A stretch of DNA of 64,000 nucleotides from Struthio camelus (lineage: Eukaryota > Chordata > Aves > Struthioniformes > Struthionidae), in NCBI RefSeq assembly GCF_040807025.1, contig NC_090952.1, forward strand, positions 5,968,001-6,032,000, in the 5' to 3' direction. The notes under the pieces were generated by a model. It saw only the letters and a list, made by a program, of their open reading frames with translations, ran no database searches and had not been told where the DNA came from. The first letter of the stretch is position 1. Every line of letters begins with the position of its first letter. The position numbers and the translations under genes are program-made. This document shows positions 1 through 37,100 of the stretch, in pieces.

Positions 1-39
1 TGAGTGACGTGACTTTGGAGAAAGTCGGGCGGCATGTAA

Positions 40-6065
<6,026 letters not shown>

Positions 6066-6100
6066 CGTGAAACTCAGAAAAGGGGCGTCTAGAATATATG

Positions 6101-6106
6101 AATAAA
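6101..6106 (+). promoter_or_regulatory. Poly(A) signal of gene A
   Basis: AATAAA lies 36 bases after the TAA stop of gene A, so the 3' UTR would be very short (about 55-60 nt if cleavage is 15-20 nt downstream). The same short arrangement is kept in the other copies. Confidence 0.8.
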
Positions 6107-8132
6107 GCTCATGTCAATCCTTTGAAGGTGTCTTCCTGGCTGTTTTGCTATTGTTGCTCCTTCAGAAGCCTCGCAGTGCTGTTCAGAGGCCCCTCTTGCA
6201 CCCCTCCATCCCATTCCCCCTCTTTCTTCCTCCTTGATCCCCTGCCCCACACATTGCTTACTCCGTTCTGCACGGGTCCACTACCCCCCGTGAACAACCC
6301 CAAATCCTCAGGACTCCTCATCACTTGCAAAGCCCAGGTTATCCCTCTCCCAGACTATGCCTGTAGTGGCCTCAGGGCCAGGTAAGTAGAGACTGGAGGC
6401 TTTTGGCCTTTGCCCTTGTCTGTTCTCCCTCGCCTGTCAGGTTCAGGTCTCTGTGGAGTTTTCTTCTCACTTGCCCCTTGGTCCTCGATCAGGTAACCTT
6501 AATGAAGCAGAGGCTCTCGCCAGCCACAAACCCTCCCAACGTCTCCCCAGCACTCTCCTGCTCGCCCCCTCCCCATGTTCCCCCAGCAACAAGGCTCAGC
6601 ACCTTCTCCACAAAGGCACCTCAACGCACACGCGCGCACTGCACACACGCCCCAGTGCTCTCCTGAGGAAAAAAAAAAAAAAAGCCCCTCGAGTGGTTAT
6701 GTGTGGAAAAGACGAGGCATTGGCCAGGTGATGCTTCCAGGTAGCACCAGCGTGCGGAGGGCACAAGTAGGAAGGGGGTGCTGCCGAGCGTGCCCTTTGC
6801 AAGTGAACAAGCTCTTTCCTGAGCAGCTCTTGCTCCTTTCATTGAAGAGGCCAATTTCTGCTCTGCCAAGCAGAGAGAGGTTGACATCTCGGACACTTTG
6901 CCATGGCCTTCCCCCAGGCTTCGGACACCTCTGTACCACATACACGCAAGCGAGCGCTTCTTTGTCCCACTCCCGTTGCACTTGGGTGAGCAGAGGCACA
7001 CGGACAGGAAGGTGACAGAAGGCTTGCCTACACATGGACCTGTCTTTGGTGGATGTTCTCCTCCCGAGCTGCGTGAATATGCTCTCCTGCAGAGACACGG
7101 GCATGCTTACACAACTCTCCGGCTCTGGAAGAGGCACCGGCGCCCTGAGCGGGCTGCCTTCCTGGGCTGTTGAAGCCAGGGGCTCTCGGCAGCCTTTCTG
7201 TCCCTGTTGGCTTTCTTGGGCTGCGCAGTCGTGTGCCTTGCAACCGCCTCGGTTGCCCCCTTGGCATCCTCCAGGCTCCTTTGGGCACCCTCAGATCCCT
7301 TCTCCAGGCACGCTCACGTGCTCTCTGCCCCTCTGCCTGTGCTCAGATCCCCTCTCTTCCCCTCATGCATGCTCAAGTCTCCTCTGGTCCTCTCCCTGCA
7401 GCCTCCCAGTCCTTCCATTTCCCTCTGCGAAGCACCTCCTCCACGGGGAACCCAAGCAGTGTGAGGGCGCTGCGAGTATTGTAGGCTGTGTGCGAGCATC
7501 ACATTTTTCTTCTGCAAAATGAGTGACTTTGGACTGAAAATGGGGATTTCGGCTCATGAGGATCACATTTTTCAACCCTCCCCCCTCCCCCAAATTAGCA
7601 CCCACCCCAAGCCCACTATTCCCAGTGGATGTCCCTAATGCAGAGGCTTTTTAGTGCCGAGGGAAAGAAATGACCATTGCCAAAAAGGGTTTGGGTTCTG
7701 CTTTGTTTTTCTTTTATTTTTCCCAGGCTTTGACACTGTTGGGACACATTCCTGGTGCATTTGTCTGAACGCAGTTCTCAGGGTGAGAGAGCAAACCCCT
7801 CTGCTGCTTCACTAGGCTCGGCCAGCTCCATGCTCGTGGCCTAGGGAAGCAACAGCTAGGGCTCGGCCCTTCCTGCCCACAAGATCACTGAGGGCAGTCA
7901 CAGTCTTCCTCTGTGTTCATTCGGTTGCTCCCTTAGGCCTGCCTTCCTCAGCAGAGCCTCTCCTTGCCAGCAGGTGTAGCCCAGCATCCCCGAGGTGGGG
8001 ACATGGCAGGGCTGGAAGGCCTGAGGGGAGCCCCAGCCTGGGGAAGCCCTCCTGTGGCTGCGCCTGCCCCCTGGCGGCCTCGGGGAGTGGGCAGGGAGGT
8101 GGGGGCATCTCCCCTAAAGTGCCCCAGGCAGC
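6107..8132. other. 3' flank of gene A, no recognised gene
   Basis: About 2 kb after the poly(A) signal. It holds a poly-A run (about 6667-6682), CA/CG-rich simple sequence (about 6625-6650) and a C-rich tract (about 7578-7592). An open stretch at 6898-7173 (plus) ends with a basic segment RLWKRHRRPERAA, where the other two units have R in place of W. I do not recognise it and cannot separate it from chance. Confidence 0.5.
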
Positions 8133-8589
8133 TCCCCTTCCCCTTGCAGGGCCCATCTTGGCAGGGCCTGGCCGGTCAATGCGTCCCTGCAGCCCCTCTG
8201 TGACATGGGCTGGGGCAGGACGCAGTGAGCGCATCACAGCAACAGCTTCCCCCTGCCCACATCGCCCCGGGAGCCTGAGCTGAGCCCACGCGCTTGGCGG
8301 TGCTCTCGCTACTGCTCTGCTCTGCTCTGCTCTGCTCTGCTCTGCTCTGGAGGAGCTGCTGGGCCGGGAGCAGGAGGAGGCGAGAGGAGGTGGTGGGACA
8401 GCGCGAGACGCTGTTTGGTGAGGTTCCCAGCAGGACGTTGGAGAGCAGCGGCTTCTCCTGGCCGCAAGACCTATTTGGACTAACTCGGGAGGCTGCGAAT
8501 TCCCTCTGGGCCCCTAGGGAAGTCCTCTGGCCTGCTGGAAATTGCCCGCTGTGGGAGCCCCTCCATTATAGGGCGCTGTCGGGGCTGCA
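8133..8589 (+). promoter_or_regulatory. GC-rich 5' flank of gene B, possible promoter or first exon
   Basis: This stretch is GC-rich with scattered CpGs, a CTCTG pentanucleotide run and a Glu/Arg-rich potential exon. That exon (about 8350-8415) would encode EELLGREQEEARGGGG-type sequence and ends at a plausible donor, TTTG|GTGAGG. No clear ATG in a good context links it to the exon at 9545, and the pentamer length differs between copies by a number of bases that would shift a reading frame through it. A 5' UTR or promoter is therefore more likely than coding sequence. Confirmation would need transcripts. Confidence 0.3.
8313..8348 (+). repeat. CTCTG pentanucleotide microsatellite, 7 copies
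   Basis: There are seven uninterrupted CTCTG units here, against five in the next 13-kb unit (about 21320-21345). The length difference shows that the two units are not simply one sequence counted twice in an assembly. Confidence 0.9.
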
Positions 8590-9380
8590 CAACTTCCACG
8601 CTTAGAATCTTGGCTCCCCAGCAACACGTCCACCCCCGTGTCACTCGTGCCTCCTCAGCTGTGGTGAGAGGACCTTTGGCCCTTGCTCCAATAACTGCCT
8701 CCTCCTTTGCTGCTGCCAACACAGGTTTCTCCTGTGACGAGTGTTCATGTAGCTGTGGGTTTCGGAGTTACGCTTGTGCTCCTTGGTATGGTGGAGCCAA
8801 CCTGGTTGGCAGGAGTGTTTTGTGCAGTCATGGCTACTCCAGTCTTTGAGGACTGAGAGGGTGCGTGAGAGGAGGAATCATAAAGGTGCTTCATGTCTGC
8901 AGAAGCTGCAGGCAGCTCCTGCGTAACTCCCTGCTGCTGGCTGAGGTTTTGCATTATCATTCCAACTAGACCTTCCGACTACTGGCTCTCGTGTCTACGG
9001 GCTCAGCAATTTCTCTAGTGTCTTGTGAACCAAACACTTGCTTCACTTTCAGCAGATTTCCCTTGTCCTCTTCAGCAGTTTTCATTGCCTGAGAAACTGC
9101 CTCAGGAGTAAAGAGCTTCTCTTGCATGCTTCCAAAAGTTGACATGTGCTTCATATGCTGCTTGAGCTCAGGTTCGGAGGAAGCATGGACCTCAGGCAGA
9201 CTGAAGGAGTCCTTGCAGAAGAAGTCAAAACGTCTTTACCTTCCTCTTTCTCAGTAAGTTCTGTCTTCCACCCAGCACTCTGATGCCCTTGCACTTTTCA
9301 CGCAGCTGAACAAACGCCTTCCAAAGTGCACTGCGCTCCACAAGAGCCTCTGTCTTTGCTCCCTGTAGGCGTGCTATAGC
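8590..9380 (-). pseudogene. Unidentified antisense coding-like relic upstream of gene B
   Basis: The minus strand shows coding-like stretches in different frames. From 9380 down to about 9238, after a good acceptor (tttctctcag), is a helical, charged segment (AIARLQGAKTEALVERSALW and onward). From about 9230 to 8966 is an open segment containing SLPEVHASSEPELKQHMKHM, ending in TAG. From about 8975 to 8745 is a Gln/Ser/Thr-rich segment (MIMQNLSQQQGVTQEL and onward), then a further open stretch to about 8590. Frames shift between these stretches with no convincing introns, so it reads like a decayed processed copy. It could instead be the 3' exons of a minus-strand gene. I do not recognise the family. 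Confidence 0.35.
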
Positions 9381-9544
9381 CTGAGAGAAAGGAAATCATC
9401 TGTCATATGCTATCAAGCTCCACTGGAAAGTACGTTAGAGGCAGCCTTTCTCGGAAGGGCTAATTCCCCACGCCTAAGCGGGGACATGAAAATGTCCGTG
9501 CGCACAGCGCAGTCCCAAAGTAGAGCTAGCTTCTGTCATTGTAG

Positions 9545-19072
<9,528 letters not shown>

Positions 19073-19107
19073 CGTGAAACTCAGAAAAGGGGCGTCTAGA
19101 ATATATG

Positions 19108-19113
19108 AATAAA
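19108..19113 (+). promoter_or_regulatory. Poly(A) signal of gene B
   Basis: AATAAA lies 36 bases after the TAA stop of gene B (19070-19072), in the same context as in the other copies. Confidence 0.8.
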
Positions 19114-21139
19114 GCTCATGTCAATCCTTTGAAGGTGTCTTCCTGGCTGTTTTGCTATTGTTGCTCCTTCAGAAGCCTCGCAGTGCTGTTCAGAGGCCCC
19201 TCTTGCACCCCTCCATCCCATTCCCCCTCTTTCTTCCTCCTTGATCCCCTGCCCCACACATTGCTTACTCCGTTCTGCACGGGTCCACTACCCCCCGTGA
19301 ACAACCCCAAATCCTCAGGACTCCTCATCACTTGCAAAGCCCAGGTTATCCCTCTCCCAGACTATGCCTGTAGTGGCCTCAGGGCCAGGTAAGTAGAGAC
19401 TGGAGGCTTTTGGCCTTTGCCCTTGTCTGTTCTCCCTCGCCTGTCAGGTTCAGGTCTCTGTGGAGTTTTCTTCTCACTTGCCCCTTGGTCCTCGATCAGG
19501 TAACCTTAATGAAGCAGAGGCTCTCGCCAGCCACAAACCCTCCCAACGTCTCCCCAGCACTCTCCTGCTCGCCCCCTCCCCATGTTCCCCCAGCAACAAG
19601 GCTCAGCACCTTCTCCACAAAGGCACCTCAACGCACACGCGCGCACTGCACACACGCCCCAGTGCTCTCCTGAGGAAAAAAAAAAAAAAAGCCCCTCGAG
19701 TGGTTATGTGTGGAAAAGACGAGGCATTGGCCAGGTGATGCTTCCAGGTAGCACCAGCGTGCGGAGGGCACAAGTAGGAAGGGGGTGCTGCCGAGCGTGC
19801 CCTTTGCAAGTGAACAAGCTCTTTCCTGAGCAGCTCTTGCTCCTTTCATTGAAGAGGCCAATTTCTGCTCTGCCAAGCAGAGAGAGGTTGACATCTCGGA
19901 CACTTTGCCATGGCCTTCCCCCAGGCTTCGGACACCTCTGTACCACATACACGCAAGCGAGCGCTTCTTTGTCCCACTCCCGTTGCACTTGGGTGAGCAG
20001 AGGCACACGGACAGGAAGGTGACAGAAGGCTTGCCTACACATGGACCTGTCTTTGGTGGATGTTCTCCTCCCGAGCTGCGTGAATATGCTCTCCTGCAGA
20101 GACACGGGCATGCTTACACAACTCTCCGGCTCCGGAAGAGGCACCGGCGCCCTGAGCGGGCTGCCTTCCTGGGCTGTTGAAGCCAGGGGCTCTCGGCAGC
20201 CTTTCTGTCCCTGTTGGCTTTCTTGGGCTGCGCAGTCGTGTGCCTTGCAACCGCCTCGGTTGCCCCCTTGGCATCCTCCAGGCTCCTTTGGGCACCCTCA
20301 GATCCCTTCTCCAGGCACGCTCACGTGCTCTCTGCCCCTCTGCCTGTGCTCAGATCCCCTCTCTTCCCCTCATGCATGCTCAAGTCTCCTCTGGTCCTCT
20401 CCCTGCAGCCTCCCAGTCCTTCCATTTCCCTCTGCGAAGCACCTCCTCCACGGGGAACCCAAGCAGTGTGAGGGCGCTGCGAGTATTGTAGGCTGTGTGC
20501 GAGCATCACATTTTTCTTCTGCAAAATGAGTGACTTTGGACTGAAAATGGGGATTTCGGCTCATGAGGATCACATTTTTCAACCCTCCCCCCTCCCCCAA
20601 ATTAGCACCCACCCCAAGCCCACTATTCCCAGTGGATGTCCCTAATGCAGAGGCTTTTTAGTGCCGAGGGAAAGAAATGACCATTGCCAAAAAGGGTTTG
20701 GGTTCTGCTTTGTTTTTCTTTTATTTTTCCCAGGCTTTGACACTGTTGGGACACATTCCTGGTGCATTTGTCTGAACGCAGTTCTCAGGGTGAGAGAGCA
20801 AACCCCTCTGCTGCTTCACTAGGCTCGGCCAGCTCCATGCTCGTGGCCTAGGGAAGCAACAGCTAGGGCTCGGCCCTTCCTGCCCACAAGATCACTGAGG
20901 GCAGTCACAGTCTTCCTCTGTGTTCATTCGGTTGCTCCCTTAGGCCTGCCTTCCTCAGCAGAGCCTCTCCTTGCCAGCAGGTGTAGCCCAGCATCCCCGA
21001 GGTGGGGACATGGCAGGGCTGGAAGGCCTGAGGGGAGCCCCAGCCTGGGGAAGCCCTCCTGTGGCTGCGCCTGCCCCCTGGAGGCCTCGGGGAGTGGGCA
21101 GGGAGGTGGGGGCATCTCCCCTAAAGTGCCCCAGGCAGC
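19114..21139. other. 3' flank of gene B, no recognised gene
   Basis: Same content as 6107-8132, with the open stretch at 19905-20180. Nothing here is supported as a gene. Confidence 0.5.
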
Positions 21140-21585
21140 TCCCCTTCCCCTTGCAGGGCCCATCTTGGCAGGGCCTGGCCGGTCAATGCGTCCCTGCAGC
21201 CCCTCTGTGACATGGGCTGGGGCAGGACGCAGTGAGCGCATCACAGCAACAGCTTCCCCCTGCCCACATCGCCCGGGAGCCTGAGCTGAGCCCACGCGCT
21301 TGGCGGTGCTCTCGCTACTGCTCTGCTCTGCTCTGCTCTGCTCTGGAGGAGCTGCTGGGCCGGGAGCAGGAGGAGGCGAGAGGAGGTGGTGGGACAGCGC
21401 GAGACGCTGTTTGGTGAGGTTCCCAGCAGGACGTTGGAGAGCAGCGGCTTCTCCTGGCCGCAAGACCTATTTGGACTAACTCGGGAGGCTGCGAATTCCC
21501 TCTGGGCCCCTAGGGAAGTCCTCTGGCCTGCTGGAAATTGCCCGCTGTGGGAGCCCCTCCATTATAGGGCGCTGTCGGGGCTGCA
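21140..21585 (+). promoter_or_regulatory. GC-rich 5' flank of gene C, possible promoter or first exon
   Basis: This is equivalent to 8133-8589. It has five instead of seven CTCTG pentamers and one C fewer in the run before the GGGAGCC motif (three Cs here, four in unit 1). Confidence 0.3.
21320..21345 (+). repeat. CTCTG pentanucleotide microsatellite, 5 copies
   Basis: Five CTCTG units at the position equivalent to 8313-8348. Confidence 0.9.
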
Positions 21586-22376
21586 CAACTTCCACGCTTA
21601 GAATCTTGGCTCCCCAGCAACACGTCCACCCCCGTGTCACTCGTGCCTCCTCAGCTGTGGTGAGAGGACCTTTGGCCCTTGCTCCAATAACTGCCTCCTC
21701 CTTTGCTGCTGCCAACACAGGTTTCTCCTGTGACGAGTGTTCATGTAGCTGTGGGTTTCGGAGTTACGCTTGTGCTCCTTGGTATGGTGGAGCCAACCTG
21801 GTTGGCAGGAGTGTTTTGTGCAGTCATGGCTACTCCAGTCTTTGAGGACTGAGAGGGTGCGTGAGAGGAGGAATCATAAAGGTGCTTCATGTCTGCAGAA
21901 GCTGCAGGCAGCTCCTGCGTAACTCCCTGCTGCTGGCTGAGGTTTTGCATTATCATTCCAACTAGACCTTCCGACTACTGGCTCTCGTGTCTACGGGCTC
22001 AGCAATTTCTCTAGTGTCTTGTGAACCAAACACTTGCTTCACTTTCAGCAGATTTCCCTTGTCCTCTTCAGCAGTTTTCATTGCCTGAGAAACTGCCTCA
22101 GGAGTAAAGAGCTTCTCTTGCATGCTTCCAAAAGTTGACATGTGCTTCATATGCTGCTTGAGCTCAGGTTCGGAGGAAGCATGGACCTCAGGCAGACTGA
22201 AGGAGTCCTTGCAGAAGAAGTCAAAACGTCTTTACCTTCCTCTTTCTCAGTAAGTTCTGTCTTCCACCCAGCACTCTGATGCCCTTGCACTTTTCACGCA
22301 GCTGAACAAACGCCTTCCAAAGTGCACTGCGCTCCACAAGAGCCTCTGTCTTTGCTCCCTGTAGGCGTGCTATAGC
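21586..22376 (-). pseudogene. Unidentified antisense coding-like relic upstream of gene C
   Basis: This is the same relic as at 8590-9380, offset by 12996 bp, with the same frame breaks. The breaks therefore predate the unit duplication. It is absent after 34134 because the array ends before the corresponding point. Confidence 0.35.
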
Positions 22377-22540
22377 CTGAGAGAAAGGAAATCATCTGTC
22401 ATATGCTATCAAGCTCCACTGGAAAGTACGTTAGAGGCAGCCTTTCTCGGAAGGGCTAATTCCCCACGCCTAAGCGGGGACATGAAAATGTCCGTGCGCA
22501 CAGCGCAGTCCCAAAGTAGAGCTAGCTTCTGTCATTGTAG

Positions 22541-32067
<9,527 letters not shown>

Positions 32068-32102
32068 CGTGAAACTCAGAAAAGGGGCGTCTAGAATATA
32101 TG

Positions 32103-32108
32103 AATAAA
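32103..32108 (+). promoter_or_regulatory. Poly(A) signal of gene C
   Basis: AATAAA lies 36 bases after the TAA stop of gene C (32065-32067), in the same context as in the other copies. Confidence 0.8.
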
Positions 32109-34134
32109 GCTCATGTCAATCCTTTGAAGGTGTCTTCCTGGCTGTTTTGCTATTGTTGCTCCTTCAGAAGCCTCGCAGTGCTGTTCAGAGGCCCCTCTTG
32201 CACCCCTCCATCCCATTCCCCCTCTTTCTTCCTCCTTGATCCCCTGCCCCACACATTGCTTACTCCGTTCTGCACGGGTCCACTACCCCCCGTGAACAAC
32301 CCCAAATCCTCAGGACTCCTCATCACTTGCAAAGCCCAGGTTATCCCTCTCCCAGACTATGCCTGTAGTGGCCTCAGGGCCAGGTAAGTAGAGACTGGAG
32401 GCTTTTGGCCTTTGCCCTTGTCTGTTCTCCCTCGCCTGTCAGGTTCAGGTCTCTGTGGAGTTTTCTTCTCACTTGCCCCTTGGTCCTCGATCAGGTAACC
32501 TTAATGAAGCAGAGGCTCTCGCCAGCCACAAACCCTCCCAACGTCTCCCCAGCACTCTCCTGCTCGCCCCCTCCCCATGTTCCCCCAGCAACAAGGCTCA
32601 GCACCTTCTCCACAAAGGCACCTCAACGCACACGCGCGCACTGCACACACGCCCCAGTGCTCTCCTGAGGAAAAAAAAAAAAAAAGCCCCTCGAGTGGTT
32701 ATGTGTGGAAAAGACGAGGCATTGGCCAGGTGATGCTTCCAGGTAGCACCAGCGTGCGGAGGGCACAAGTAGGAAGGGGGTGCTGCCGAGCGTGCCCTTT
32801 GCAAGTGAACAAGCTCTTTCCTGAGCAGCTCTTGCTCCTTTCATTGAAGAGGCCAATTTCTGCTCTGCCAAGCAGAGAGAGGTTGACATCTCGGACACTT
32901 TGCCATGGCCTTCCCCCAGGCTTCGGACACCTCTGTACCACATACACGCAAGCGAGCGCTTCTTTGTCCCACTCCCGTTGCACTTGGGTGAGCAGAGGCA
33001 CACGGACAGGAAGGTGACAGAAGGCTTGCCTACACATGGACCTGTCTTTGGTGGATGTTCTCCTCCCGAGCTGCGTGAATATGCTCTCCTGCAGAGACAC
33101 GGGCATGCTTACACAACTCTCCGGCTCCGGAAGAGGCACCGGCGCCCTGAGCGGGCTGCCTTCCTGGGCTGTTGAAGCCAGGGGCTCTCGGCAGCCTTTC
33201 TGTCCCTGTTGGCTTTCTTGGGCTGCGCAGTCGTGTGCCTTGCAACCGCCTCGGTTGCCCCCTTGGCATCCTCCAGGCTCCTTTGGGCACCCTCAGATCC
33301 CTTCTCCAGGCACGCTCACGTGCTCTCTGCCCCTCTGCCTGTGCTCAGATCCCCTCTCTTCCCCTCATGCATGCTCAAGTCTCCTCTGGTCCTCTCCCTG
33401 CAGCCTCCCAGTCCTTCCATTTCCCTCTGCGAAGCACCTCCTCCACGGGGAACCCAAGCAGTGTGAGGGCGCTGCGAGTATTGTAGGCTGTGTGCGAGCA
33501 TCACATTTTTCTTCTGCAAAATGAGTGACTTTGGACTGAAAATGGGGATTTCGGCTCATGAGGATCACATTTTTCAACCCTCCCCCCTCCCCCAAATTAG
33601 CACCCACCCCAAGCCCACTATTCCCAGTGGATGTCCCTAATGCAGAGGCTTTTTAGTGCCGAGGGAAAGAAATGACCATTGCCAAAAAGGGTTTGGGTTC
33701 TGCTTTGTTTTTCTTTTATTTTTCCCAGGCTTTGACACTGTTGGGACACATTCCTGGTGCATTTGTCTGAACGCAGTTCTCAGGGTGAGAGAGCAAACCC
33801 CTCTGCTGCTTCACTAGGCTCGGCCAGCTCCATGCTCGTGGCCTAGGGAAGCAACAGCTAGGGCTCGGCCCTTCCTGCCCACAAGATCACTGAGGGCAGT
33901 CACAGTCTTCCTCTGTGTTCATTCGGTTGCTCCCTTAGGCCTGCCTTCCTCAGCAGAGCCTCTCCTTGCCAGCAGGTGTAGCCCAGCATCCCCGAGGTGG
34001 GGACATGGCAGGGCTGGAAGGCCTGAGGGGAGCCCCAGCCTGGGGAAGCCCTCCTGTGGCTGCGCCTGCCCCCTGGAGGCCTCGGGGAGTGGGCAGGGAG
34101 GTGGGGGCATCTCCCCTAAAGTGCCCCAGGCAGC
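32109..34134. other. 3' flank of gene C up to the array break
   Basis: Same content as the other flanks (open stretch at 32900-33175). It ends abruptly at the junction with the 31-bp minisatellite. Confidence 0.5.
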
Positions 34135-37100
34135 CCTCCTTCTGCCTTTGGGTGCAGCTGGGCAGCCTCCACGTGTCGTTCTGGGAGGCTGGGCAGCCTC
34201 CGTGTGTCTTTCTGAGAGACCAGGCAGCTGCGTGTTGGTCTAGCAGGCCGGGGAGCCTCCGAGCGTTGTTCGAGGAGACTGGGGAGTCTCCGTGTGCCTT
34301 CAGGTGCAGCCGGGTTACCTCCAAGTGTTGTTCTAGGAGGCTGAGGAGCCTCCGGGTGCCTTTGGGTGAGGCTGAGGAGCCTCCACCTACCTTTCAGTAT
34401 GGCCGGTAGGCTCCGAGTGTCGTTGTAGGAGAGTGAGGAGCCTCCGTGTACCTTTCGGTACAGCCAGGGAGCCGCGGCATGCCGTTGGGTGCGGCCAGGC
34501 AGCCTCCGAGTGTCGTTCTAGGAAGCCGGGGAGCCTCTGCGTTCCTTTTGGTACAGCCGGCAGCCTCCGCGTGCCATTCCAGGGAGAGCGGGCAGCCTCC
34601 GCCTGCGTTTGGATATGGGTGGGGAGCCTTGGTGTGCTTTTCGGTACAGCTGGGGAGCCTGGGAGTGTCGTTCTGGGAGAGTGAGCAGCCTCCAAGTGGG
34701 GTGGTAGGAGAGTGGGCAGCCTCCAAGTGTCATTCTAATCAACTGGGCAGCCTCCACGTGCCTTTGTGAGGGTCCGGGCAGCCTCCGCGTGCCTTTGGGT
34801 GCGGCCAGGCAGCCTCCGAGTGTCGTTGTAGGAGAGCGGGCCGCCTCGGAGTGTCTTTCTAGGCGAGTGAGCAGCCGCCGAGCATCATTCTAATTATCCG
34901 GGCAGCCACCGAGCATCATTCTAGGAAGCTGGGCAGCCTCCGTGTACCTTTCGGTATGGCCTGGGAGCCTCAGCATGCCTTTGGGTGCTGCCGGGCAGCC
35001 TTGGAGTGTCATTCTAGGAGGCCTGGGAGCCTCGGAGTATCGTCGCGGAGGCTGTCTGGCCTCCTGCATGCGTTTGGGTACGGTGAGCAGCCTTAGCATG
35101 CTTTTCGGTGCAGCTGGGGAGCCTTGGAGTGTTGTTGTAGGAGAGTGGTCAGCCTCCGCATGCCTTAGGGTGCAGTTGGGCAGCCTCCGCACACCTTTCG
35201 GTACTGCTGGACAGGCTCCGCGTGCCTTTGTGAGGGTCCGGGCAGGCTCTGCATGCATTTGGGTGCAGCCAGGCAGCCTCGGCGTGTCATTGTAGGAAGC
35301 TGGGGAGCCTCCGTGTGTCGTTGTAGGACAGCGGGCAGCGTCTGTGTTGCTTTGGGTATGGGTGGGGAGCCTCGGCGTGCTTTTCGGTGCAGCCGGGGAG
35401 CCTTCGAGCGTGGTTGTAGGAGAGCGGGCAGTCTCCAAGTCCCATTGTAAGAGGCTGGGCAGCCTCGGAGTGTGGTTGTAGGAGGCTGGGCCTTAGGAGA
35501 TTGTGTAGTGTCCAAGTGTTGTTCTAGGAGGCCGGAGAGCCTCTGAGTGTTATTCTAGGAGCCTGGGCAGCGTTCGAGTTTCATTCCAGGAGGCTGGGGA
35601 GCCTTCACGTGCCTTTCAGTGTGGCCGGGGAACTTCAAAGTGTCATTTTAGGATAGCGGGGAGTCTCCAAATGTCATTGTAGGAGACTGGGCTGCCTCCA
35701 AGTGTCATTCTACGAAGTGGGAGAGCCTCTGCGTGCCTTTTGATGCGGCCAGGGAGCCACCGAGTGTCGTTCTACAAGATTGGCGAGCGTCACAATGTCG
35801 TTCTGGTAAGTTGAGTATCCTCCACATGCCTTCGAGTGCGGCCGTGGAGCCTCCGCGTGCCTTTGGGTGCGTCCTGGACCCCTTCGTATCAGGCTCTGCA
35901 TGCTCGGACGGCCTTGTGGCAGGCTCTGCAGGTTTGGACGGGTTTGGATGGGCTCTGCGGTCTCATTCGGACTCTTTTGGAGGTGGCCGAGGCCCTCCGT
36001 GTGCCCTCTGGGGTGCCGCACACTCCTGGAGGTGGTTTTTGGCCCCATCCCAGCCCCCTTGGTCTGTCTGTTGTGGTGCCTCTGAGTCATTTGGTGTGCC
36101 TTTTGGGGCACCTGCGACCCCTCGGGGTAGCTTTGGGGGTGCCCAGACCCCATGTTGTGCTTTTGTGTCATCCGTGACCCTTCGGTGTGCGTTTGTGCCC
36201 ACCGCGGGGCTCTTCAGGTGCCCCGTGGTGCTGCCCAGACCCGTCGCTGCCCCTCTGGGGACTCCCCAGAGCCCTCGTGGTGCCCACTGGTGCTCCCCAG
36301 GGCATTCAGTGTGCCTCTGGGTGCTGTGCTGGCCTCTTGGGGGCCTTTGGGGGTGCCCTGGACTTATCCGTGTGCTCTTCCAGGCCAGCCAGAGCCCTCG
36401 GTGTGCTTTTTGGTGGCTGCTGGGTGCCTTGGTGTGAGTTGGTGGCTCCCTGGAGGCTTTTGCGATGCCTTTAGTGTTGCCTGTGGCCCTTGGGTCAGGG
36501 TTGGGGTGCTCGGTGGAGGCCTCGTGGCCCCTTGGGGGGTGTCCTGGGCCCTCGGGGGTGTCTTTTGGTGATGGCCAGGGCTTGTGAGGTGCGTGTGGTT
36601 GCTCGCAGAGGCCTGGTTGTGCCTTGTGGTGCCTCTGCAGCCCCTGGTTGTGGCTCTCCTGGTGGCCCAGGGAGCTCGATGGGCGTGTTGGTGCGTCGCG
36701 GGTGCCTGCCCGTGCCTTTTGGTGTGCCCAGGGCCCTCGGGGTGCGTGGGGGGGGGCCCGCAGCGCCCTCGGGGTGCGTGTGGGGGTGCCATGGAGCCGT
36801 CTGGTGGGCCTTTTGGGGTGCTTAGAGGTGCTGAGGGTGCCTTTTGGTGTGCGCTGGGCCCCTTGGTGTGGCTTTTGGGGCAGCCCAGGGCTGCGGATGT
36901 GGCTTTTGGGGCACCACAGAGCCATGTAGTGTGGTTTTTGGTAGGTCCCAGGCGGGTCGTTGTGGCTTTCGGGGTGCCGTAGAGGCCTTGTTGTGCTTCT
37001 GGGGGTGCCCTGGACGCCTTTTGTCTGCCTTGCGGTGTGTCCATGGCTGCTCGGGGTGCGTTTCAGGGTGCCTCAAAGCCTGGGTGTGCCTTTTGGGGTG

